From Candidatus Magasanikbacteria bacterium RIFOXYD2_FULL_41_14 (lineage in GTDB: Bacteria; Patescibacteriota; Patescibacteriia; Magasanikbacterales; GWA2-37-8), in NCBI GenBank assembly GCA_001784475.1, contig MFRE01000022.1, positions 1 to 44,233 of the forward strand: 44,233 nt of DNA, given 5' to 3'. Below the pieces are notes generated by a model. The model made no database searches. It had not been told where the DNA came from and worked only from the letters and a program-made list of their open reading frames with translations. Below are positions 26,709 to 36,170 of this stretch, one piece after another. A program made the translations under genes and the position numbers. Numbering within the stretch: the first letter of the stretch is position 1; every line of letters starts with the position of its first letter.

Positions 26709-26933
26709 TACGTTTACATTATCCCGACTTAGTCGGGACCACGTCCATAAGACCTGGGAGAGACGCATCGCTTGGACCTCTGGGTAAGACCATCTCTGCG
26801 TAGCAGAGAAAAAAGAAGAATCTAAATAGCACATGTTTAAGATTTCTAATTCTTACTCAAAATATCCAAGCGGTTAAAAGCAGAATTATCTTCTGTATTT
26901 TATAGGGCCGCTTACGAGCGGTTCTTTTTTTTC
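26709..26933 (+). ncRNA. candidate structured transcript/leader ending in a rho-independent terminator
   Basis: Follows consensus promoter; hairpins CCCGACTTAGTCGGG, CTCTGCGTAGCAGAG, CAGAAttatcTTCTG; terminator CCGCTTACGAGCGGTTCTTTTTTTT; tiny ORF MFKISNSYSKYPSG*. Confidence 0.45.
26906..26933 (+). terminator. rho-independent terminator
   Basis: ggccgcttacgagcggttcttttttttc. Confidence 0.8.
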
Positions 26934-28389
26934 AAAACGACAAAAATTTACGAGCCGGAGGTGAAGGAAATTTTGTGTCAGTTAACAATCCGCCTCGGGT
27001 GGATATACAATTAAATAAAATTTGACAGAGATCCTGAAACAAGTTCAGGATGACAACTAGACAATAAATATTTTCGCAGTTCGCGACGCCAGTAAAAAAA
27101 TTTTACTAGCATCGCGGATTATGAATGACCGTACTTTGACAATTTAGTAAAGCAAATCAACAAATAGGGTAAGAGTAAGCAAAATTAAATTTGCGAAAGC
27201 ACAATTTGGTGTTTTCGTTGTACGCAATTTCAACAAGGGCACACGGTGGATGCCTTGACACTAAAAGACGATGAAGGACGTTGCAGGGTGCGATAAGTCT
27301 CGGGGAGGTCCCAAGCTACCTTTGATCCGGGAATTTCCGAATGGGGAAACCCTCTGTCGTAAGACAGAATCGTATACTGAATACATAGGTATACGAAGAA
27401 GACCTGGTGAAGTGAAACATCTCAGTAACCAGAGGAAAATAAATTGAAAAGATTCCCTTAGTAGTGGCGAGCGAAAAGGGAGCAGCCTAAACCGTATAAA
27501 TGTTTCTGTAATTGATGATTGATCTTCGGATTAGTTTGAAGTTTCAGATTAAAGGACAGACCGTTGTTTATACGGGGTAATAAGATGTAAACGCCGTTTT
27601 CTGTTAAGATGGGTGAAAAATTAACATTCCTAGTAGAAGGTCTCTGGAAAGAGCCGCCAAAGCGGGTGATAGCCCCTTACGCGAAAGGAGTTAATAATTC
27701 ATAGTTTATATTCTTGAGTAGGGCGGAACTCGTGAAATTCCGTTTGAATTTGGGCCGACTATGGTCTAAGGCTAAATACTTTTAGTGATCGATAGTGAAC
27801 AAGTACCATGAGGGAAAGGTGAAAAGCAGCCCGGTGAGGGCGATGAAATAGTATCTGAAACCGTGTGCTTACAAAGAGCCGGAGCCCGCAAGGGTGACGG
27901 TATTCCTATTGAAGAATGAGCCTGCGAGTGTGTGTATGTCGTTGCTTAAGGGCCTATGGTCCGAAGGCACAGCGAAAGCGAGTCTGAATAGGGCGACCAA
28001 ATAATGGCATATATATAACCCGAAACCGGGTGAGCTACCCATGACCAGGATGAACGACGCCGAAAGGCGTCGGGAGGTCCGAACCCACGAGCCGTGCAAA
28101 ACTCGGGGATGAGTTGTGGATAGGAGAGAAATTCTAATCGAACTCGGTGATAGCTGGTTTTCCTCGAAATAGTTTTAGGACTAGCCTCGAGCGTTTCTAC
28201 TGGTGGTAGAGCACTGGATGAAAATCGGGTCCTTCGGGATACCATTTTCAACCAAACTCCGAATACCAGAATGTATAGCTCGGGAGTCAGACAGTGGGGG
28301 CTAAGCTTCATTGTCAAAAGGGAAACAGCCCAGATCGCCAGCTAAGGTCCCTAAATCCATATTAAGTGTAAAAGGTGGTGTTAATTCTC

Positions 28390-28456
<67 letters not shown>

Positions 28457-28528
28457 AGTTTTCGCGCCGAAAATGTACCGGGGCTAAAATATGGTACCGA
28501 AGCTGCGAACTTCAGTGCGTGGCACTGA

Positions 28529-28646
28529 GAAATGTAAAAATAAAATATCAAAAATCAAAATTAAAGTGTTCGCTTCGCTCACCGATTAAATTCGGTCGCG
28601 TAGCGACTCCGCAATTTTCCATTTTGATATTTACATTTTGATTTTT
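28529..28646 (+). mobile_element. intervening sequence in 23S helix-45 region (copy D of the S23-type element, no ORF)
   Basis: aaatgtaaaaataaaatatcaaaaatcaaaattaaagtgttcgcttcgctcac...ccattttgatatttacattttgattttt; interrupts aagctgcgaacttcag...gctggattggtagaggaacattcc. Confidence 0.8.
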
Positions 28647-29083
28647 CAGCGTCGCGCGCTGGATTGGTAGAGGAACATTCCTTGTGCGCTGAAGTCCTAG
28701 GCGTGAGCCGGGGTGGAGCGCAAGGAAGGGAGAATGCAGGCATAAGTAACAAAAATCCGGATGAGAATTCCGGACGCCGAAAATCCAAGGTTTCCTGGGC
28801 AACGAGAATCGTCCCAGGGTTAGTCGATCCTAAGGCCAGGCCGAAAGGCGTAACCGATGGAAGAGCGGGTTAATATTCCCGCACTACTTAAGATTTGGTC
28901 AGGGTGCGCATTTTTGAGCTTAAAGCGTGTTTTGAATATATACGTTGCGCAAGCATGAGATGAAGCCTTCGGGTGGAGTCAAATTTAGGGGATAGAATGC
29001 CCAGAAAAGCCCAAAGCCGTTAAATTTTAAGTATCCGTACCGTAAACCGACACAGGTGGGTGAGGCGAGAAGCCTAAGGCGTA

Positions 29084-29114
<31 letters not shown>

Positions 29115-29347
29115 ACAGCGGCCGTAACTTCGGGATAAGGCCTGCCCTCTTCGGAGGGTTACAACAAAAGACGCACTGCGACTGTTTAACAAAAACACAG
29201 CTCTCTGCAAAAGCGTAAGCTGAAGTATAGAGAGTGATGCCTGGCCAGTGTCAGAACGTTAAGGGGAGAGGTTATTCACCTTCGGGTGGAGAAGCTTTGA
29301 GCTGAAGCGCTGATGAACGCCGGCAGTAACTATAACTGTCCTAAGGT

Positions 29348-29608
29348 AGTGAACTCAAAATTTGAGTTTACTAGGATTGGGACGGTTGTAGCAAATATTA
29401 AACACGCATCTTGATCAGCAAAGTGATCAAACATAGCCATTCAAAAAAGCTACCTTGCTTCGCAGTAATGCGAAGAGTAATCCGCTTACAGCTAAATGCC
29501 ATTTAATTGGCAGGGAAGCCATTTGGCCCCAAGAGACTATACGCTGTGCCCCGTTCGCCAACTCGCGAACGGATGAAGATTTAGTCCTACGCAAAAAAGG
29601 AAGCGTCG
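29348..29608 (+). other. group I intron at 23S L1931 site, no ORF
   Basis: 5' exon ctaaggT | intron ... gtcG | AGCGAAATTCC 3' exon; P7-like GACTA (agagactatacgc) / TAGTC (gaagatttagtcc). Confidence 0.8.
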
Positions 29609-30144
29609 AGCGAAATTCCTTGTCGGGCGAGTTCCGACCTGCACGAATGGTATAACGATGGTGCGACTGTCTCAACGAGGGACTCGGTGAAATTGCAAGA
29701 GAGGTGAAGATGCCTCTTACCCGCAACTAGACGAAAAGACCCCGTGAAGCTTTACTACAACTTGATATTGACACAAGCTTATTTATGTTCAGTGTAGGTG
29801 GGAGCCGCAAGGCGACAATGAGACACCACCCTTAACTAATTTTGTGCCTAATTTTCTCCCATGAATCTGGGAAAGAAGACAGTGTCTGGTGGGTAGTTTA
29901 ACTGGGGCGGTTGCCTCCCAAAAAGTAACGGAGGCGTTTACAAAGGTCAGCTTAGGTCGGATGGAAATCGACCTGGACGTGCATACGCAAAAGCTGGCTT
30001 TACTGCGAGGACAACAATTCGAGCAGTCGCGAAAGCGGAAGTAAGTGAACCGACCATCTCTCATAGGAGAGTGGAAGATCAACGAATAAAAGCTACTCCG
30101 GGGATAACAGGCTGATCGCGCCCGATAGTCCATATAGACGGCGC

Positions 30145-30180
<36 letters not shown>

Positions 30181-30216
30181 AGCTGGAGAAGGTTCCAAGG
30201 GTTTGGCTGTTCGCCA

Positions 30217-30252
<36 letters not shown>

Positions 30253-30995
30253 AGACACTTGCGACCTAATATGGTAACATATTAGTAAAATTAAGCTTAT
30301 ATCGGTGAAACCCTCCTTTCTAAAAATTTGACCGAACGGAAAGAGGGCAATACCGAGGGAAGAGAATTCGTCAGTGTGATTTTGACCAATGAAGAAAAAG
30401 CATATATTGCCGGCTTCCTCGATGGAGACGGAAGTATAATGTTTCAATTCATCCGACGCAAAGATTATGTTAATGGCTATCAAGTTCGTGCCAGTATTGT
30501 CTTTTATCAAAAAGACATTCACGTGGCGCATCTTCGGTGGCTAAAAACAAAATTAAATAGCGTTGGGTATGTACGGATCAGAAATGATAATATGGCTGAA
30601 TATACCATAGTTGGTATTCAGTTAGTACTCCAAATTTTGGAGCAATTAAGTCCATATTTAAGGTTAAAGAAATCACATGTGGACGTGGCCAGAAAAATTG
30701 CTAATCTGCTGCCGCGCTATCAACGTTTAGATAAAAAATTACTGTTAAAAGTCGGTAAATATATTGACCAATTTCAGCAATTAAATTATTCGAAACGTCG
30801 GCGCAATACAACTATGGCAGTAAGAAAATTTTTTGATACTCCCCGTAACGACTGATTCCGAAAGGATGAGATTTATGCGTCTAACGCATTTATCATACGC
30901 TTGGCCCCTACTCCTTGAAAAAGGACAAGAGGGGCGTGATATAGTCTATACCATTAGAAATAGTGGATTAAATTAATATAATATATTAATACATG
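30253..30995 (+). other. group I intron at 23S L2593 (I-CreI) site
   Basis: 5' exon gaacgtcgT | agacacttGCGACc (IGS GCGAC pairs GTCGT, U.G at splice); 3' acatG | GAGACAGTTCGG; P7-like GACTG / gatatAGTC. Confidence 0.88.
30328..30855 (+). CDS. LAGLIDADG homing endonuclease, I-CreI-like (true start probably GTG/TTG downstream of 30328)
   Basis: YIAGFLDGDGSIMFQF...VGYVRIRNDNMAEYTIV...LEQLSPYLRLKKSHVDVARKI...LLKVGKYIDQFQQLNYSKRRRNTTMAVRKF parallels remembered I-CreI motifs. Confidence 0.9.
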   Translation: MTERKEGNTEGREFVSVILTNEEKAYIAGFLDGDGSIMFQFIRRKDYVNGYQVRASIVFYQKDIHVAHLRWLKTKLNSVGYVRIRNDNMAEYTIVGIQLVLQILEQLSPYLRLKKSHVDVARKIANLLPRYQRLDKKLLLKVGKYIDQFQQLNYSKRRRNTTMAVRKFFDTPRND

Positions 30996-31347
30996 GAGAC
31001 AGTTCGGTCTCCTATCTGTTGCGGGCGTAGAATGTTGAGAAGGCTCACTCCTAGTACGAGAGGACCGGAGTGGACGAACCTCTAGTGTGCCAGTTGCACC
31101 ATCAGGTGCATCGCTGGGTAGCTATGTTCGGCACGGATAAACGCTGAAAGCATCTAAGCGTGAAGCCGTCTTCAAGATTAACATTCGTTATAGACCCCTG
31201 GTAGACTACCAGGTTGATAGGCGTTAGGTGTAAGTTCCGTAAGGAATTGAGCCGAGACGTACTAATCGGTCGAGCGTACGACGAGAGCACTAAGCTGTGC
31301 TTAAAAAGTAACGCATTTGCTTTATTAAATTACAATTTAAAAAAAAG

Positions 31348-31470
31348 ACCATCGTCTTGGTGGTACAAGCGGAGAGGCCACACCCGTTCCCATCCCGAAC
31401 ACGGCAGTTAAGCTCTCCTGCGCCGATGATAGCTTTCAAGCAAAAGTAGGCCACCGCCAGGACAATGGTC
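31348..31470 (+). rRNA. rrf: 5S rRNA
   Basis: ggtggtacaagcggagaggccacacccgttcccatcccgaacacggcagttaagctctcctgcgccgatgat... Confidence 0.93.
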
Positions 31471-31552
31471 TTTTTTTAATTGCAAAAATCTTGTAATTAT
31501 TGGATAATAATGGTAAAATACGTTGAAGGATAGTTGTAAAATAATAAATTTT

Positions 31553-32206
31553 ATGTCATTTGAATCAGTAAAGAAAGTGAGTGCCTACGTTCAGCGCCAG
31601 CTAATTAACGAACCAACTGGTCATGATTGGTATCATGTTAAGCGGGTTTGGGTGACAGCCAAGAGGATTCAAGCGATTGAAGGCGGTGATTTAGAATTAA
31701 TAGAATTGGCCGCTCTTTTACATGATTTAGGTGATTATAAACAATTGGATTTTGACGAAGAAAAAGGGATTTTGGTATTGCGTGGCATGATGGACGTTTT
31801 AGAAATTCCGGATGATATTCAGAAAAAAATAGTCAAAATTGTTGAGCAAAGTATGTTCGTGGGCGATGACACAATCTCGCCATCTACCTTGGAAGGTAAA
31901 ATTATTCAAGACGCCGATTGGATGGAAAATTTAGGGGCTATTGGCGTGGCTCGAACTTTTGCAACGGGTGGACGCATTAAAAGAGTTATCCACGATCCGG
32001 AACGTAAAGTACGCAAGCGATTGCCGCGTTCGGTTTATCTGCATAAAAAAGTTGATGGTACCAGTTTTAATTTTTTTTACGAGAAAATTTTAAAGTTACC
32101 AAAGCTAATGAATACCGAGACCGGACGTAAAATTGCCGAAGAGCGCGTTAAATTTACTAAAATTTTTATGGATAAATTTTTAAGCGAGTGGGAAGGGGAA
32201 GATTAA
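31553..32206 (+). CDS. HD domain phosphohydrolase
   Basis: HDWYHVKRVWVTAKRI...AALLHDLGDYK...IIQDADWMENLGAIGVARTF. Confidence 0.9.
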   Translation: MSFESVKKVSAYVQRQLINEPTGHDWYHVKRVWVTAKRIQAIEGGDLELIELAALLHDLGDYKQLDFDEEKGILVLRGMMDVLEIPDDIQKKIVKIVEQSMFVGDDTISPSTLEGKIIQDADWMENLGAIGVARTFATGGRIKRVIHDPERKVRKRLPRSVYLHKKVDGTSFNFFYEKILKLPKLMNTETGRKIAEERVKFTKIFMDKFLSEWEGED

Positions 32207-32222
32207 CAAATAATTTTTACTT

Positions 32223-33200
32223 ATGCTTAGTTATAAAAAATTAGGATTTGTTAATACTCGTGCTTTGTTTAAAAAGGCACTTAGTGGTGGCTATGCTGTG
32301 CCCGCTTATAATTTTAATAATTTAGAAGGACTTCAGGCAATAGTTTTGGCTTGTTTGGAATCTCAGTCGCCAGTAATTTTACAAGCCAGTAAAAGTGCTT
32401 GTAATTATGTGGACCAATCAATTTTGCCACATTTGGTATATGGAGCGGTTTTAATGATGAAACGGGTCGCTAAAGAAAAAAAATTAAAACCGATTCCGGT
32501 TGTTTTACATTTAGATCACGGGCCTGATTTTAAAATGGTCAAACAATGTATTGACAGCGGTTTTTCGTCTGTTATGATTGATGGTTCGTCTTTAAAGTAT
32601 AAAGATAATGTGGCTTTAACTAAAAAAGTGGTTGATTATGCCCATAAATATGGGGTAACAGTTGAGGGTGAATTAGGGGAGTTGGCCGGAGTGGAGGATG
32701 ATGTTGTCGCCGAACTTTCTGATTATACCAATCCTAAAACAGTAGCGGATTTTGTCTTACGCACGGGGGTAGATTCTTTGGCTGTTTCCATTGGCACTTC
32801 CCATGGGGTGCATAAATTTAAACCCGGAGTTAACCCACATATACGTTTGGATATTCTAAAAGAGATTGAAAAACAAATTCCCAATTTTCCAATTGTTTTA
32901 CACGGAGCCTCGTCAGTACCTCATCGTTATGTGGGAGAAGCCAATAAGTACGGCGCTAATTTGATAAAAGCGATTGGTGTTCCGGAAGATCAATTGCGGG
33001 TCGCCGCCGGTCAGGCGGTGTGTAAAATTAATATTGATAGTGACAGTCGGTTGATTACCACGGCGACGTTGCGTAAAATTTTTGCCGAGAATAAAACCGT
33101 AGTTGACCCCCGTGAGTATTTGGGTGAAGTGCGTGATGTATTAAAAGAATTTTATATTAATAAAAATAAAATTGTCATGGGTAGTAATGACCGGGTGTAG
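32223..33200 (+). CDS. fba: class II fructose-bisphosphate aldolase family
   Basis: YAVPAYNFNNLEGLQAIVLACLESQSPVILQ; VVLHLDHGPDF; SVMIDGSSL; LHGASSVP. Confidence 0.92.
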   Translation: MLSYKKLGFVNTRALFKKALSGGYAVPAYNFNNLEGLQAIVLACLESQSPVILQASKSACNYVDQSILPHLVYGAVLMMKRVAKEKKLKPIPVVLHLDHGPDFKMVKQCIDSGFSSVMIDGSSLKYKDNVALTKKVVDYAHKYGVTVEGELGELAGVEDDVVAELSDYTNPKTVADFVLRTGVDSLAVSIGTSHGVHKFKPGVNPHIRLDILKEIEKQIPNFPIVLHGASSVPHRYVGEANKYGANLIKAIGVPEDQLRVAAGQAVCKINIDSDSRLITTATLRKIFAENKTVVDPREYLGEVRDVLKEFYINKNKIVMGSNDRV

Positions 33201-33268
33201 GTTATAGTAAATTAGGGGGATAAATCCTCCTTTTGTTATTCATAAAATAATATTAAAAAATAAAAAAT

Positions 33269-33805
33269 ATGACAACTGACCCAAAGAAATTTTACGAAAA
33301 GAGCAAGGGGGTAGTAAATTTATCATGGCAAGATGTTGAGCATGACACACTGGTTATTATAGATAAAATGAAAAATGATGGCTTTGAGCCCGATATGATA
33401 GTTTCTATAGCGCGCTCTGGTTTAATTCCGGCCGCTTTAATTGCCTATACGCTTGGTAATAAACAATTGTATGTGGTCAAGATTGATTTTAGCAAAACCC
33501 AACGCGCTGGCAAAGATCAAGATTTAATGGAACGACCGGTTATTACCCAAGAGTTAACTAAAGATGTGCGCGGGTTAAAGGTTTTAGTTGTTGACGAAAT
33601 GGCAGTATCTGGCTCAACTTTAAAAATGATGAAGTCCTATATGGACATGAAACAACCCCGAGAAGTGCGCTACGCGGTGTTATATAAGCAACCCTGGTCG
33701 GAGTTTTCTCCTGACTATGCTGGTAGAGAAATTGAAGCTTGGCCAATATATCCTTGGAAGGAATTGCGAAACAATGTCTTAGATCCGCGAGCAAAAATGG
33801 CTTAA
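33269..33805 (+). CDS. phosphoribosyltransferase
   Basis: MIVSIARSGLIPAALIAYTLGNKQLYVVKIDF; VLVVDEMAVSGSTLK. Confidence 0.88.
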   Translation: MTTDPKKFYEKSKGVVNLSWQDVEHDTLVIIDKMKNDGFEPDMIVSIARSGLIPAALIAYTLGNKQLYVVKIDFSKTQRAGKDQDLMERPVITQELTKDVRGLKVLVVDEMAVSGSTLKMMKSYMDMKQPREVRYAVLYKQPWSEFSPDYAGREIEAWPIYPWKELRNNVLDPRAKMA

Positions 33806-33894
33806 ATTACCTTAAAATTAGCTTTATCCACAGAAACTGTCGAAAAAAAGTTGACAGTTTTTTGTTTTAGTATTATACTAATGTTAGCCAAAAT

Positions 33895-34641
33895 ATGGAC
33901 ATAGATATACTAAAAAAATTAGGATTTAGTGACAAATGCGTTAAAGCATACTTAACCCTTCTCCGTCTGGGTCCTGCTTCAGTGCGCGATTTGGCCCAAG
34001 CGAGCGGTTTAAATCGCGGTTCAGCTTATGATGCCCTACAATGGTTAGAAGAGCGTGGGTTAGTTGGTTTTTATAAACAAGAAACACGCCAGACCTTTGT
34101 AGCGGAAGATCCGGCCAAGCTGAAGCGCTTAGCCAAAGAAAAGCGAGTGGAATTGGAATTGGCGGAAAAAAGATTGGAGCCGATGACGCTTGAATTACAG
34201 GCAATTTATAACAGCGGTGGTCAGCGCCCAGTCGCGCGTTATTATGAAAAAAAAGAATTAAATAATATTTTAGAAGATGTATTGGCAGTGTGTGAAGGAG
34301 ACGCAGAATCAACTTATCGGATTTATTCGGCAGAAGGAGTGCGTGAATATTTATACGCTGACTTTCCGTCTTTTTCGGACGCGCGCATTGCCAAAGGCGT
34401 AAAGGTAAAAGTAATTGCTTTAGGCGCGGGAGGAGAATTGCGTGGATTTGATGAGCGCAAGTGGCTGCCAAAGGTGAAAGATACTGGAACTTATATTATT
34501 ATCTATCCGGGCAAAACCGCGTATATTTCTTTGGATGCGCGCGGAGAACCCTTGGGGGTAGTAATTGAAAATCAGGGAGTATTTGAAACTCAAAAAAGTA
34601 TTTTTGATGAACTATGGAACAAGTTACCAATAAAAAAATGA
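33895..34641 (+). CDS. TrmB-family transcriptional regulator
   Basis: LKKLGFSDKCVKAYLTLLRLGPASVRDLAQASGLNRGSAYDALQWLEERGLV. Confidence 0.85.
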   Translation: MDIDILKKLGFSDKCVKAYLTLLRLGPASVRDLAQASGLNRGSAYDALQWLEERGLVGFYKQETRQTFVAEDPAKLKRLAKEKRVELELAEKRLEPMTLELQAIYNSGGQRPVARYYEKKELNNILEDVLAVCEGDAESTYRIYSAEGVREYLYADFPSFSDARIAKGVKVKVIALGAGGELRGFDERKWLPKVKDTGTYIIIYPGKTAYISLDARGEPLGVVIENQGVFETQKSIFDELWNKLPIKK

Positions 34642-35339
34642 AAATAATTTTTGATTTTGACAACACTTTATTTGACTCCATGCAGTTGAAGTCAATGTTT
34701 CGCGATATTGCGCGGGTTAATGGTTTTTCTGATGCTGAATCTCGGGCTTTTTATTCGGCCGCCCGTAACGATGAGGATGGAATCATTGCCATTACATTAG
34801 ATCGATATTTGGAAGAGGTGCGGACGCGCTGTATTAGTGAAAATAAACAGATTGACGAAAAGGCCACGCGGGCGGCAGTTGATAAAATTAAGAAAAATGG
34901 CGTTGATCTTCTTTTGCCGGGAGCGAAAGAGTTACTGAAATTTTGTTGTAATCAAAATTTTGATTACCATCTTTTGAGTTTAGGTGTGCGTTCTTGGCAG
35001 ATGGAAAAAATGCGCTGGGTTGGTATTGATAAAATTTTTACCGACAGCAATACAGTTTTTACTGTGAAAGAAGCGGGCGGAAAAGTGGAAGCACTGCGTG
35101 AATTATTTGGTTTTGATTTTACAGGCAAGAACACGGTTTTGTTTAACGACCGCGCGGACGAATCGGACGAGCTTTTGGAAGAGTTTAGCGATTTGGTTGT
35201 TTTTTTAAGACGCGATGAACGTGATGAGCGTAGCAGTGGAAAAGTTGTCAATGATTTGTTAAAAAATTATGGTGATAGAGTTTTTATCGCCGGTAATTTG
35301 AGCGAGCTGTTAAATTCGTTTATAAATTATGCCCATTGA
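34614..35339 (+). CDS. HAD superfamily hydrolase
   Basis: IIFDFDNTLFDS; overlaps upstream gene. Confidence 0.85.
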   Translation: MEQVTNKKMKIIFDFDNTLFDSMQLKSMFRDIARVNGFSDAESRAFYSAARNDEDGIIAITLDRYLEEVRTRCISENKQIDEKATRAAVDKIKKNGVDLLLPGAKELLKFCCNQNFDYHLLSLGVRSWQMEKMRWVGIDKIFTDSNTVFTVKEAGGKVEALRELFGFDFTGKNTVLFNDRADESDELLEEFSDLVVFLRRDERDERSSGKVVNDLLKNYGDRVFIAGNLSELLNSFINYAH

Positions 35340-36090
35340 TTTTTCTAATATAGGAGTAGTAATTTTGGCTGCGGGCCAAGGCAAGCGCATGAAAAGCCAT
35401 AAATTAAAAGTAATGCATGAATTGCATGGTCGTCCGCTTATAGATTATGTTGTCAGCGCGGTTGAGAAATCTGGGTTAGCCGTAAAACCAGTTGTGGTTG
35501 TAAATGAGCGTGATGATTCAGTGCAACAATATTTAGGTGAGCGCGCCATTTATGTGACGCAGACCGAACAGTTAGGAACCGGCCACGCACTTGCTCAGGC
35601 CCAATCATTATTGAAAGGTAAAGTTAAGCAAGTGGTAGTGCTCTATGGCGATATGCCTTTTGTGGAAAGTGAATCAATTAGTAAAATTGCTAAAAACAAT
35701 ATAGATAATAAAAGCAAAATTACTCTGATGACTGTGGCAGTTGATGAGTTTTCTGGTTGGAAAGGCGTTTTTGCAGATTACGGACGGATAATACGCTCTG
35801 ATGTAGATAATCATATTGTTGGCATTGTGGAAAAAAAGGATGCTAACACCCAACAATTAGAAATAAAAGAAATTAATACTGGATTTTTTTGCTTTGACGA
35901 ATTTTGGCTTTGGCCACATTTGCAAGCTTTGCAAAATAACAATAACCAAGCTGAATATTATTTAACTGATTTAGTAGCGATGGCGATGAACGAGGGCGTG
36001 CCGGTATCTTCTATTGCTATTGATCCACGCGAAGCCGTAGGGGTAAATAGTGTTGAGCAGTTAGAGAAAGCGGAAAAATTAATCAGTTAA
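35329..36090 (+). CDS. NTP transferase (GlmU N-terminal-like uridylyltransferase)
   Basis: VVILAAGQGKRMKSHKLKVMHELHGRPLIDYVV; VVLYGDMPFVES; no left-handed beta-helix. Confidence 0.9.
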   Translation: MPIDFSNIGVVILAAGQGKRMKSHKLKVMHELHGRPLIDYVVSAVEKSGLAVKPVVVVNERDDSVQQYLGERAIYVTQTEQLGTGHALAQAQSLLKGKVKQVVVLYGDMPFVESESISKIAKNNIDNKSKITLMTVAVDEFSGWKGVFADYGRIIRSDVDNHIVGIVEKKDANTQQLEIKEINTGFFCFDEFWLWPHLQALQNNNNQAEYYLTDLVAMAMNEGVPVSSIAIDPREAVGVNSVEQLEKAEKLIS

Positions 36091-36170
36091 TTTATTAATT
36101 TGATAGTCAGATAAGTTTTGCTTTTAATTTACTGTTCAACTAATTAACAAATAAACTAATCAACCAACAT

